A stretch of DNA of 64,000 bases from Amycolatopsis coloradensis (lineage in GTDB: Bacteria; Actinomycetota; Actinomycetes; Mycobacteriales; Pseudonocardiaceae), in contig NZ_MQUQ01000017.1 of assembly GCF_001953865.1 (NCBI RefSeq), positions 243,155 through 307,154 on the forward strand. Reading direction: 5' to 3'. The notes beneath the pieces are model-generated. The model worked only from the letters and a program-made list of their open reading frames with translations. It was not told where the DNA came from and did not search any database. Positions 42,579-51,526 of this stretch are shown here, in pieces (position 1 is the first letter of the stretch; each line of letters begins with the position of its first letter). Both the position numbers and the translations under genes were made by a program.

Positions 42579-45500
42579 GGTGTTCGGTTCTCCAGCTCGT
42601 CCACCAAGTCCTCCAGTGACGCCAGGCTGAGGTTCAGCAGTTCGGCGCCGGGTGGCACCGCGACTGTGCCCGCCGACGCCGATTGCGGCGAGGCGGCGGC
42701 CAGCCCGTCGGTCACGCAGTCGCGCAGCCCGTCGATCCACGCCTGCCGGAACTGGGCGGTCGTGGCGGGATGGAATGTGACGGTTAGCGTCGCTGACCGC
42801 CGTGTGAGGGTCTGCCCTGCGGTGTCGAGATGGGCGTCGACGTGGACAAGATGCGGGCTCGTCACCGCGTTGTGAGCGGCGACTGCTGGCACCAGCCTAG
42901 CTGCCGGTAGCGCAGCTGCACCGAACCGAATCGGTTGATGCAGGGTGTTGACCACAGCGCCGGCACCCTGCGGAGACTCAACCGCCTGGAACAGGCGGCC
43001 ACGGTCCACTCCGGCGACCCTGGCGTCGCGCACCAAGGGCAGGGCTTGGGCCGGCGGCAGCTCCCGGACATGATTGATCAGTTCGGTCCGGGCCAGTGCG
43101 GGCGTCAACAACGTGTAGCAGCCGACGTCGATGTGACCAGAACGGTTGGCAACGAGTGGACGCCCGTCGAATTCTCGCCAGATCCCATCGACCGCGGTGG
43201 CGGGCTGACCGGACAGGAGAACTGCTGCCGTGAGCACCGCAGCGTCGAGGTCGTCCAGATTCAGCGAGGCCGGAATCTCAACCTGCAGCTGCGTGACCGG
43301 TAGCGGCGGCTCCCGGTCGGAGGAGCTGTTGTAGATACTCGGTTTTCCTCCGACCGCTGCCGTGTTGGCGTCGGACGCTGCCTTCCGGGCCAGTTCCGCG
43401 TCGTGGAGGGCGGCGAGCCAGCTCAGAAATCCTGAATGCGCATCGACATGGGCTATAGGTTCCTGAGCGTCCTGCGCGTCATCACACAAGGCGTCCCCGA
43501 GTGCGTGAACCAGCTGCGGAACGGCGGCGACATCTACCACCACGTGGCTGGCGGCGAGCACGATCTCCAAGCGGCCGTCCGCGCTTTGACAGTACGCGAC
43601 TGCGAGGTTGACCCCAGCCGCTGCATTGAGTGCGCCCGCTGCAACGTGCAGCAGGACACCGTCTTCGTCAACGTCAGCTTCGACGACAGGCACCGAAGCT
43701 GGATGGTCCAGCAGCGCGTAGTGCCACCGACCGTCGGGGCGCCGCCCGATTGCCAGTCGCAGTGCGACGATCTTGGTCACGACCCGATTCAGCGCCGCAA
43801 CGAGCGTGTCCACGTCAACCATCCACGGGTCGAACCGGACGGCCACAACTGGCGGGCAAATGGTCGCCGATGCGGTGGCAGTCTGGAGCACCGCGGACGG
43901 CAGGAGGCCCTGTGTCGGCACTGGTGATGACAGGACCGTGGTCGGCGTGGCGACGACCCGCTCGAAGGCATTTAGGGACTGGTTGGCGTACAGGGTGGCG
44001 AGGTCAGTGGTAACACCGCGAGCGTCAAGGCGGGCAATCAGCTCCAGGGCTGTGAAGGAGTCGCCGCCAAGGGCGAAGAAGCCTGCCCCGCGGTCAAGGT
44101 CTCCGTCGATCCCAAGCACCACTCGCCATACGGCTTCGACCGTTGACGCCTCCGCCGACGAGGCATGAAGGCCCGTTTGATCCGTCGGGGCGGTGTCGGT
44201 GTCGACGATGGCCGCGGCGCGCTCCTGCAGCGTCCGACGATCAAGCTTGCCGTTGTCGGTTGTCGGCAGATCCGAGCCAACGAGCACCCTGGCTGGGACC
44301 ATGTAGGCGGGCAGCCTGGCGGCCAGGTCGGCTTTGAGGTCACCTTCCAATGGCGAGGCGTCGGTCGCCACGAAGGCGACCAGAGTGGCATGGCCCCGGC
44401 GCTGAACGCACACGACTGCGGCGGCGTCGACCCCGGCTACAGTCCGCAGGGCGGCCTCCACCTCGCCGATCTCGATCCGCCGACCGCCCACCTTGACCTG
44501 CTGGTCGCGTCGGCCCAGGTAATGGACCACCCCGCCGTCGTCGAGAAAGCCGATGTCGCCGGTGCGGTACATCGGTCCGGCGCCGCAGGGATCGACGCTG
44601 AAGGCCGGCAGGGTGCCGGGTCCGACGTAGCCGTTGCCGACACAGAGCCCGGCAACGGCGATCTCACCCACATATCCGTGCGGGCGGTGCCGCTGCCACC
44701 GGTCGTGCACGGCGAGGTGCACGTTGCGGCCAGCGGGTCCCAGCGGTGCTGTGTGTTGTGGTTCGTCGCCACGAACCCGGTGCAGAGTTACATCGTCGGC
44801 AGCCTCGGCGGGACCGTACGCGTTGGTGATCTGGACTCCGGGGAGCAGTTTCAGCAAGCGGCGGGCCAGTGCCATCGGCATTGCCTCCCCCGTGGGCAGC
44901 AGGTGCCGCAGTGGGCGCAGCATCGTCGGGTTCAACGCACCGGCGGCGGCTAGCGCGGCGAGAACGTCGAGCAGGGAAGGCACGACCTCCAGGACGGTGA
45001 TCTGGTCGGCGGCCACGGCCTGCGCCAGCAGTGGCGGGTCGCGCGCCTCGGCGTCGTCAACGATACGCACTGCCGCACCGACGGTTAGTGCCGCCACGCA
45101 CTGCCATACATGCACGTCGAAGCCAAGGGGCGCGTTCTGTGCAACGCAGTCGCCAGCACCGATGCCGATTTCGAGCATCATCTCAAGATGGTTGTTCATG
45201 GCGGTGACCCCGATCTCGACTCCCTTCGGTGCGCCCGTCGACCCGCTCGTAAACACGACATAAGCGGGGTGCCTTGGGGTCGGTGCGGGTCGGGCGACCA
45301 GCGTTGCGGGTGGCTGGTCGGCCGCCAACGCCGTCACCCCGGCCAACTGAAGCCACGTCTGTACGTCGGCATCAAGCTGCTGGTCGGTGATCAGTACCTT
45401 GGGTCGGACTTGGTCGAGCATCCGGAGTATCCGTGTTCCGGGGTTGGCGATGTCGATCGGTACGTACACGGCGCACAGGCCCCAGATCGCCAGCTGCGTG

Positions 45501-47017
45501 GCGATCAATGTCGGTCCGCGGTGCAGGTGGACGGCAACCCGGTCTCCCGCAGCAACTCGGTGCTCGGTCAGCGCCTGTTGCACGCCGCCAGCCATGCCTG
45601 CCAACACTTGGTAGGTGAGGCTGTCGGCACCAAGACGGACAGCCGTTCGCGTGGCGGGCTGGCTCAGGAATTGCTCGGTCACGGTCATCGGCGATACCGC
45701 TGCGACTGGGCCGGCTCCCAGTCGGTGCAGGGCGTCATGCTGGGCCTGGTCCACGACTTGCAGTGCCGCCAGCGGGGTCGTGTCAGCGTTTCCATGGACT
45801 ATGGCGCCGAGTAGTTCGGTGAAGACTGCGGCCACGCTGTCCAGGTCGACCTGGTCGAGCCGCCTTCCGTCGGCGTGCCAGCGAAGCACGGTGTGGTCCC
45901 CACCGTCGACTACAGACAGCGTGACGGCATATTGAGTCGCCGGGTCGGGCACTGGCACGTCGGTGACCTGCCAACCGACCTGCTTGAGCTCCACCGGTGG
46001 ACGCCACGCGACCATGTGGTTGAACTCGTAGTCGCTGAACACGCTCGTACCATCGGTCCGCCGGGTTGGTCGCAGTACGCCAAGGACGTCGGCGAACGGC
46101 TCATCCCGATGCCGCAACGCGGCGACGAAACGTTCACGGGTCCGGCGAGCGAATATGGGGCCGTCCTCGTCGTGGAGCCGACTACGTAACGGGACCGTCG
46201 TGGTCGCCATCGAGATCTCGGCGTCCCTTCGGCGGCGAAGGCTGGCCTGGTTGGTGAGGATCACATTGTCGGTGTCGCACCAGCGATGTAGCGCGGCTGT
46301 GAATACGGTCAGCAGAACCGAGGCGTGGCTGTGCCCGTGTTGCCGCGCCCAGATCCGCACCTGCGCATCGAGGTCACCGTTGACGACGTCGCGTCGGTGG
46401 AGCCGACCTCCCGGTGGTGTCCGGCAGTCCCGGTCAGGCAGGCTTTGTTCAAGGGCATCACCGAACTCGGACGTCCAGTACGCCACATCGACGTCGGTGC
46501 TGTGCTCGATGGCGACGTGTGGCGGGACCGCCACGGCGTCCACTCCCTGCTGATGGCATGCCCAATCTCGGACGAGGCACGACACCAGATGGTTGAAGCC
46601 AACCCCGTCCACGGCCAAATGGTGGGCTACCACGACCAGAATGGACGCGGACCGGCCGTCGCGCTGGCCCTCAAGTAGCTGGACCCGTAGGAGTGGCGGT
46701 TCGCCGAGGTCGAAGGGCTCCGCCATGGCCGCAGCTACGGTGGCCGGGAGATCACCATCTGTCGGCAGTCGATCCACATGCACGACGACCGAGGCTTCGG
46801 ATCGGACGAATGGGTGTGGCTGGCCGCCCTGATCCGTTACTCCTAGCCGCAGCGCTGACCAGGTGGCGACGAGCCTGTCCACGGCACCCTGGAGCGCCGC
46901 AGGTGTACCAGCGCCGGTCAGGTCGAGCACCCGGCACAGGTGGTGGGCGGGCTGGGGACCCAACCGCTGAGCGGCCCAGATGTCACGCTGGGCCGGTGTA
47001 AGGGTGACCGTGTTCAC
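42575..47017 (-). CDS. NRPS: C-A-T-C* (adenylation code suggests a diamino acid)
   Basis: A 1480-residue protein. C domain (1-430) has VAHHLAVDGVG (His132-His133). A domain (about 450-960): YVVFTSGSTGAPKGVEI, PLGFDVHVWQ, LLPTGEAMP, NAYGPAEAADDVTLHRV, MYRTGDIGFLDDGG, YLGRRDQQVKVGGRRIEIG, NGKLDRRTL. By eye the ten specificity residues read D-V-W-E-L-T-A-D-D-K; the acids suit a small amino side chain such as Dap or 2,4-diaminobutyrate (inference). T domain core FFALGGDSFTALEL. The last 400 residues are condensation-like with ASHVVVDVAAV in place of HHxxxDG, so the domain is probably non-catalytic or an epimerisation/dehydration variant. The start overlaps the A-T protein's stop (ATGA). Confidence 0.87.
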   Translation of the reverse strand: MNTVTLTPAQRDIWAAQRLGPQPAHHLCRVLDLTGAGTPAALQGAVDRLVATWSALRLGVTDQGGQPHPFVRSEASVVVHVDRLPTDGDLPATVAAAMAEPFDLGEPPLLRVQLLEGQRDGRSASILVVVAHHLAVDGVGFNHLVSCLVRDWACHQQGVDAVAVPPHVAIEHSTDVDVAYWTSEFGDALEQSLPDRDCRTPPGGRLHRRDVVNGDLDAQVRIWARQHGHSHASVLLTVFTAALHRWCDTDNVILTNQASLRRRRDAEISMATTTVPLRSRLHDEDGPIFARRTRERFVAALRHRDEPFADVLGVLRPTRRTDGTSVFSDYEFNHMVAWRPPVELKQVGWQVTDVPVPDPATQYAVTLSVVDGGDHTVLRWHADGRRLDQVDLDSVAAVFTELLGAIVHGNADTTPLAALQVVDQAQHDALHRLGAGPVAAVSPMTVTEQFLSQPATRTAVRLGADSLTYQVLAGMAGGVQQALTEHRVAAGDRVAVHLHRGPTLIATQLAIWGLCAVYVPIDIANPGTRILRMLDQVRPKVLITDQQLDADVQTWLQLAGVTALAADQPPATLVARPAPTPRHPAYVVFTSGSTGAPKGVEIGVTAMNNHLEMMLEIGIGAGDCVAQNAPLGFDVHVWQCVAALTVGAAVRIVDDAEARDPPLLAQAVAADQITVLEVVPSLLDVLAALAAAGALNPTMLRPLRHLLPTGEAMPMALARRLLKLLPGVQITNAYGPAEAADDVTLHRVRGDEPQHTAPLGPAGRNVHLAVHDRWQRHRPHGYVGEIAVAGLCVGNGYVGPGTLPAFSVDPCGAGPMYRTGDIGFLDDGGVVHYLGRRDQQVKVGGRRIEIGEVEAALRTVAGVDAAAVVCVQRRGHATLVAFVATDASPLEGDLKADLAARLPAYMVPARVLVGSDLPTTDNGKLDRRTLQERAAAIVDTDTAPTDQTGLHASSAEASTVEAVWRVVLGIDGDLDRGAGFFALGGDSFTALELIARLDARGVTTDLATLYANQSLNAFERVVATPTTVLSSPVPTQGLLPSAVLQTATASATICPPVVAVRFDPWMVDVDTLVAALNRVVTKIVALRLAIGRRPDGRWHYALLDHPASVPVVEADVDEDGVLLHVAAGALNAAAGVNLAVAYCQSADGRLEIVLAASHVVVDVAAVPQLVHALGDALCDDAQDAQEPIAHVDAHSGFLSWLAALHDAELARKAASDANTAAVGGKPSIYNSSSDREPPLPVTQLQVEIPASLNLDDLDAAVLTAAVLLSGQPATAVDGIWREFDGRPLVANRSGHIDVGCYTLLTPALARTELINHVRELPPAQALPLVRDARVAGVDRGRLFQAVESPQGAGAVVNTLHQPIRFGAAALPAARLVPAVAAHNAVTSPHLVHVDAHLDTAGQTLTRRSATLTVTFHPATTAQFRQAWIDGLRDCVTDGLAAASPQSASAGTVAVPPGAELLNLSLASLEDLVDELENRTP

Positions 47018-48891
47018 CGCATCTCCTCGCCAGCTGACTTGGGCCTTGAGCTAGCCAGCTCACGTGCATGCAGCAGGGTCACGAGGTGGCGCATGGTCGG
47101 TGCCTCTAGGAAGTCGGCGAGGTCGATGTAGCGACCGGTCTCGGTCTCAATGTCGTCGAGCAGCTCCATCGCCCGCAGCGAGTCACCGCCGACGGCAAAG
47201 AAGTCCTCGTCCAACTCACCGGGTGAGGACGTGTGCCGTCGCCACAGCCGTTCGACCACGGCACCAACAGCATCGCCGTCCGACCAAAGCGAGCTCTCGG
47301 TTACTGGTCGAACCGTACTCACATGCGAGCCGGTCAACGCCATTATCTGGCTGAGCACAGCAGCACGGTCGATCTTGTCGCTCGCGGTGGTTGGCAGGGT
47401 GGCGACCCGATGCCAGATAGAGGGCACCGGTGGTGGCAGCGCGCCCACTTGGGCAGGTGGACCGACGTGGGCGATCGCGCCATGGGCGGATCCGCGGTCG
47501 GTCGTGTCGCTCGGTGCCGAGACCCACAGACAGTGCAGAAGGTCCTCATGGACTGCGACCACTGCGTCGGCAACGTCGGGCAGCGTGCGCAGCGCGGCCT
47601 CGATCGCGGTCAGCCGGATCCTGCGACCGTGCAGCTTGGTCTCGTCGTCGGAGCGCCCCACCAGCACGAGATCGCCATTGCCGGACAGCAGCCCGATGTC
47701 GCCCGTGTCGAGCACCTGTGGCGGGCACAGGTCGGATGACGGGCCTTGCGGCTGAAACCGCTCAGGCCTAGCCCTGCCGCCCACCGGATCGAGGTAACCG
47801 TGCGCCACGCTGGCTCCACGCACCATGACCCGCGCGACCACACCCGGACCGACCTGTGTGCCGGCATCGTCGATCACCTGCACTGCGACGCCAGGCAGGG
47901 GCTGACCGACTGGGACGGACGCGGGCACAGCGCCATGGTCGATCTTTTTCGCCACCTCCGGCCCCACCTCGAACGTGGTTGCGCAGATCGCTGCCTCTGA
48001 CGGTCCGTAGGCGTTGACTACCGTTTCCGCGAGTGCCGTCAGTCGATCAGCCAGTGCCGGCTCAAGCGGCTCTCCGGCACTGACCAGCACTTTGAATCGG
48101 ATGTCGGCGGCTTCCAGGGCAGGCAGCACGCTGCGTAGCACACTCGGGGGGACGACCGCGTGGGTCACGCCGGCTGATCGAATTCGGGTGGCAAGCGCGG
48201 ACGGCCGCTGCCATGACCCGTCGTCGCAACAGACAGCGGCACCTCCGGCCAGCAGAACTGGGAGCAGATCGGCCAGCGCAGCGTCGTAGCCGAATGGTGC
48301 GAACAGCAGGGCCCTGCTGTTCGCGCTCAGGTGGTATCGCTCTACGAGCCCGGTGACGGTGCCCTGCAATCCGTCGGCGTGGTTGAGCACTGGAGCAGAT
48401 GGGCCTGTCGTGCCGCTGGTGCCGATGACGTACCCAGGCCGGGCGCACGGCAAGGGCGTCGACACTGGCGTGCCGTTGAGCATCCAGTGTTGCCCAAGAA
48501 CCTCGAACTCGGCAGTCTCGTCCGCTTGCACAGTGCGAGCGGGACTTGCAGGGGACAGGATGGGTGGTTCGACCAGCGTGCCGTCCTGTGTCCACGTGCA
48601 GTCCGCTTCGCTCAGCACGGGCACGAGGCCGAGCCGCCAGATCGACAGGAGTGCCACGACAGCGTCTGGTCGGCTGCGAGGCGCCCTGAGTACAACGGGG
48701 GCCCCGATTGGGCAGGCGGCCAAGCTCGGCCACAGTGCAGCCGCACAGGCCTCCATGGCGGCGCGGATTTCGCTGGCGGTCCATTCGTACGCCACTCCGA
48801 CAAGCGCGCCGCTGCCCGGGCTTCGGGCCGAAAGATGGTCAAACAACCACTGCATCTGCGTATGCGGCGACGGCAGCACCACACTTGTCAT
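47014..48891 (-). CDS. NRPS adenylation-carrier didomain (A-T), probable starter module
   Basis: A 625-residue protein whose ATG at 48891 follows AGGAGG (7-base spacing). A domain: YVIGTSGTTGPSAPVLNHAD (A3; the conserved Lys of the P-loop-like motif is absent), FAPFGYDAALADLLP (A4), NAYGPSEAAICATTF (A5), DTGDIGLLSGNGDLVLVGRS, DDETKLHGRRIRLTAIEAAL (A8) and TTASDKIDRAAVLSQ (A10 Lys). Specificity residues by eye: D-A-A-V-V-A-A-I-C-K, close in type to phenylalanine-like or other hydrophobic codes (inference). T domain core DFFAVGGDSLRAMELLDD. As the only A-domain protein without a C domain it likely starts the chain. The missing A3 Lys could lower ATP binding. Confidence 0.85.
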   Translation of the reverse strand: MTSVVLPSPHTQMQWLFDHLSARSPGSGALVGVAYEWTASEIRAAMEACAAALWPSLAACPIGAPVVLRAPRSRPDAVVALLSIWRLGLVPVLSEADCTWTQDGTLVEPPILSPASPARTVQADETAEFEVLGQHWMLNGTPVSTPLPCARPGYVIGTSGTTGPSAPVLNHADGLQGTVTGLVERYHLSANSRALLFAPFGYDAALADLLPVLLAGGAAVCCDDGSWQRPSALATRIRSAGVTHAVVPPSVLRSVLPALEAADIRFKVLVSAGEPLEPALADRLTALAETVVNAYGPSEAAICATTFEVGPEVAKKIDHGAVPASVPVGQPLPGVAVQVIDDAGTQVGPGVVARVMVRGASVAHGYLDPVGGRARPERFQPQGPSSDLCPPQVLDTGDIGLLSGNGDLVLVGRSDDETKLHGRRIRLTAIEAALRTLPDVADAVVAVHEDLLHCLWVSAPSDTTDRGSAHGAIAHVGPPAQVGALPPPVPSIWHRVATLPTTASDKIDRAAVLSQIMALTGSHVSTVRPVTESSLWSDGDAVGAVVERLWRRHTSSPGELDEDFFAVGGDSLRAMELLDDIETETGRYIDLADFLEAPTMRHLVTLLHARELASSRPKSAGEEMR

Positions 48892-49688
48892 GGCAAGGTC
48901 CTCCTGTCCTTCGTCAGGCGCGGTGACACGACAGGTCCTTTCCCCGACGCCAGGATCTCGACTTGCACGCTGCGGTCGACGCTGACATCGGCGCTGCCCG
49001 TCCCGGCAGAACGGACGCGGTAGACGTTGCCTGGCCCGAAGATGTCGGTTCGGCCGTCGGCGGTGATACGAACTGCGGCGTGGGCATCCAGCCCCCATCC
49101 GTCATCGAGAACGCCGCTGGCGACGGCGTGAATTAACCGGGTGAGAGTCCCCCATTGAGTGGCGTGGACGTCCACGCCGAACGGCACGAGCCCCAAGCCG
49201 GGGACGATCGTAAGGAGCGGTACGCCCTCATCCCGCTCACTCGGCGCGACCGGTACCTGCCTGCCGTCCGGTCGGATCCTCACGGCACCGCCGACGACCG
49301 CATCGGCACCGGCCACAGCAGCGCCGGCAGAGAACCCGGCATACGGGATGTCATGTTCGGCGAGGTAAGCACGTATCGCGTGGGTGTGCTCGGACAGCGC
49401 GGCTTGGTACAGCGGGTTGTCCCCGCCACACACGAACACGCCGGCGGCAGCTTCGATATCGTCAAGCTGAACAGCCCTGCCCGTACGCACCGTCACCTGC
49501 CGGGCGGGAGGCAGGCCGAGATCCCTGAAGTGACGACGCCACCCCCGTGGGTTGACGCCAGTCTGGAGCAGGTAGACCAAGTCGCCTGGGCGATCAGACA
49601 CCTCATCTGCGAACGCCGCGTACACGTCGTGCAGCGGGTCGGGTGGCCAGCCGCCGCCGATTAGATATGTACCCGCCATTGCGGTCAC
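48888..49688 (-). CDS. Peptidase S51-like / class-1 glutamine-amidotransferase-fold protein
   Basis: A 266-residue protein with the fold of peptidase E and cyanophycinase: GTYLIGGGWPPD start, VFVCGGDNPLYQAAL, then the nucleophile elbow YAGFSAGAAVAGADAV (Ser) and GLGLVPFGVDVHATQWGTLT with the catalytic His. Relatives cleave Asp-X dipeptides or cyanophycin. In this NRPS operon it may trim or mature the peptide, or destroy it as self-protection; neither is established. Start (ATG 49688; MTAMAGTYL, alternative ATG 49679) overlaps the carbamoyltransferase stop. Confidence 0.75.
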   Translation of the reverse strand: MTAMAGTYLIGGGWPPDPLHDVYAAFADEVSDRPGDLVYLLQTGVNPRGWRRHFRDLGLPPARQVTVRTGRAVQLDDIEAAAGVFVCGGDNPLYQAALSEHTHAIRAYLAEHDIPYAGFSAGAAVAGADAVVGGAVRIRPDGRQVPVAPSERDEGVPLLTIVPGLGLVPFGVDVHATQWGTLTRLIHAVASGVLDDGWGLDAHAAVRITADGRTDIFGPGNVYRVRSAGTGSADVSVDRSVQVEILASGKGPVVSPRLTKDRRTLP

Positions 49689-51526
49689 ACCTCACCGCGG
49701 CTGGCGCGCGGCTGGCGCTCGGCTCCGGTAACCGCCCGCCGCAGGGCGTCCATCACGCGCGGGCGCCATGCCGTGGTCGCCAGAATGTGATTGTCGACCA
49801 CCAGCAAGTCGAGAGCCCCGGCCTCATAGGTCGCGACAGCGTCTTCGGCGGTGCACGCCATTGGCCGACCGTTGACGTTGAGTGATGTGTTGAGCAATAC
49901 CGGGACGCCGGTCAACTCCTCGAACGCGTCGAGCAGATGCCACAGAACGGCATGCTCGGCCCGGTGGACGATCTGGACTCGGGCCGTGCCATCGGCGTGC
50001 ACCACTGCTGGCACGTCGTGCAAGGCTGTCGGCCGCGCGCGTGCCACGGCGGTCATGTGTCGCAGTTGCGCCGGGGGGAGATCGAAGTACCGCGGCGCGG
50101 CTTCGGCCTTGACCACGGGAGCCAATGGGCGGAAATCTTCGCGCTGCTTGATCGCTCGGTTGACCCGCTCTCGGCTGGCTTTCGTGCGCGGATCGGCGAA
50201 GATCGAGCGGTTGCCCAGGGCCCGTGGTCCAAACTCCATCGGCCCATGCGCCCACCCAACCACGGCACCTGCAGCCAAGACTTGGGCGCCCACGTGTGCT
50301 CGGACCTGTGGGTCAGCGACAGCGGCAATGTGGTCTGAGCGATTAGCCAGGGCAATCGGGGCTTTCGGTGCCGGTCCGAGCAGGGGCAGTGGTGGCCATG
50401 ACGCGCTGGCCGCATCGAGATCGAGCACGGCGAGGGCGGCCCCGATGGCGGTGCCGTCGTCACCTGGGGCGGGTGGCACCAGCAGGGTGTCACAGGCACG
50501 GCCAGCGAGGCGCCCGACGGCCAGACAGTTGAGGGCTACTCCGCCACCGAACGCGACATCTCCGATTCCGGTCTCCGTCACCGCTGCGGTGATGACATGT
50601 CGGAGAGCTTGTTCTAGGCGTTGCTGGGCTGCGGCTGCCACATCGGCGTGGCGTTGCTCCACGGAAACGTTTGGCATGCGGGTAGTGCCGAGGTGGTCGA
50701 TGAGCCAAGCGCTGGCCGGGCGATGCAGTCCCCGCAGGGCAGGCTCGTCAGGCAGGCCGAGAAACGTTACGTCGACGCCGCCGTCGTCGCGCAGCACAAC
50801 AGCATCGTCGAAGACCTGCCGGTAACGGTCGGGATCGCCATAGGCGGCCAAGCCCATCACCTTGTACTCGTCGCTGTTAGCCAGCCATCCGAGGTGCTGG
50901 GTGACAAGGCTGTAGTAGAGCCCGAGTGAGGCTCGCCAAGGCCAGGAGCGGACCCGGTCCAGCCGACCATCGCGGTAGGCGAAGACAGTGAGCGCATCCG
51001 TCTCACCCAGGCCGTCCGCAATGACCACAGTCAGTCGGTCTCGGCCCGCTGCGGCGACTGCGTATGTGGCGTGTGCGATGTGGTGACGCACGGGGAAAAA
51101 GGGCGGGACGTGACCGAAATGCTCACCGAACCAACGGCCCTGCAGGCATGGATCGAGCACCGCGTCATACCGGTCGACTGCCAGCGGGTTGCGCGCGTAC
51201 AGCTTGCGCAACCCACCATGGTCGAAATTGTGCGCCACAGCGTGGACGTCCGTGATCGACAGCCCCGCCAGGCGCAGACACTGGTGGACCGCGGTACCGG
51301 GGAACGCATGATCGAACTTGCGCCCGGACCATCGCTCCTGCTGACCGGCGGCGACCAAGTGCCCGTCGACGAACACCGCAGCCGCGGCGTCGTATCCCTG
51401 GAAATGCCTGTGCTCGGCGGCACTGGCACCAGGAAACGACCAACGATAATGTTCGGCGCTGCCGTGCAAGCCGCTGTAACCGACGACCACCCTCGGATAC
51501 GGGGGCCCAACAAGCCGGCCGGTCAC
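49685..51526 (-). CDS. NodU/TobZ-family carbamoyltransferase
   Basis: A 613-residue enzyme. N-terminal Kae1-like domain: VFVDGHLVAAGQQERWSGRK, FPVRHHIAHATYAVAAAG (His pair for metal), VVIADGLGETDALTVF, SDEYKVMGLAAYGDPDRY, and GGGVALNCLAVGRLA. C-terminal YrdC-like carbamoyl-transfer domain: PMEFGPRALGNRSIFADPRT, REDFRPLAPVVKAE, LLNTSLNVNGRPMACTAEDA. These enzymes make carbamoyl-AMP from carbamoyl phosphate and transfer it to a hydroxyl or amino group of a natural product. The receiving group here could be a hydroxyl made by the neighbouring MBL-fold protein, or the side-chain amine of Dap (giving a ureido group). Both are inference. Confidence 0.9.
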   Translation of the reverse strand: MTGRLVGPPYPRVVVGYSGLHGSAEHYRWSFPGASAAEHRHFQGYDAAAAVFVDGHLVAAGQQERWSGRKFDHAFPGTAVHQCLRLAGLSITDVHAVAHNFDHGGLRKLYARNPLAVDRYDAVLDPCLQGRWFGEHFGHVPPFFPVRHHIAHATYAVAAAGRDRLTVVIADGLGETDALTVFAYRDGRLDRVRSWPWRASLGLYYSLVTQHLGWLANSDEYKVMGLAAYGDPDRYRQVFDDAVVLRDDGGVDVTFLGLPDEPALRGLHRPASAWLIDHLGTTRMPNVSVEQRHADVAAAAQQRLEQALRHVITAAVTETGIGDVAFGGGVALNCLAVGRLAGRACDTLLVPPAPGDDGTAIGAALAVLDLDAASASWPPLPLLGPAPKAPIALANRSDHIAAVADPQVRAHVGAQVLAAGAVVGWAHGPMEFGPRALGNRSIFADPRTKASRERVNRAIKQREDFRPLAPVVKAEAAPRYFDLPPAQLRHMTAVARARPTALHDVPAVVHADGTARVQIVHRAEHAVLWHLLDAFEELTGVPVLLNTSLNVNGRPMACTAEDAVATYEAGALDLLVVDNHILATTAWRPRVMDALRRAVTGAERQPRASRGEV

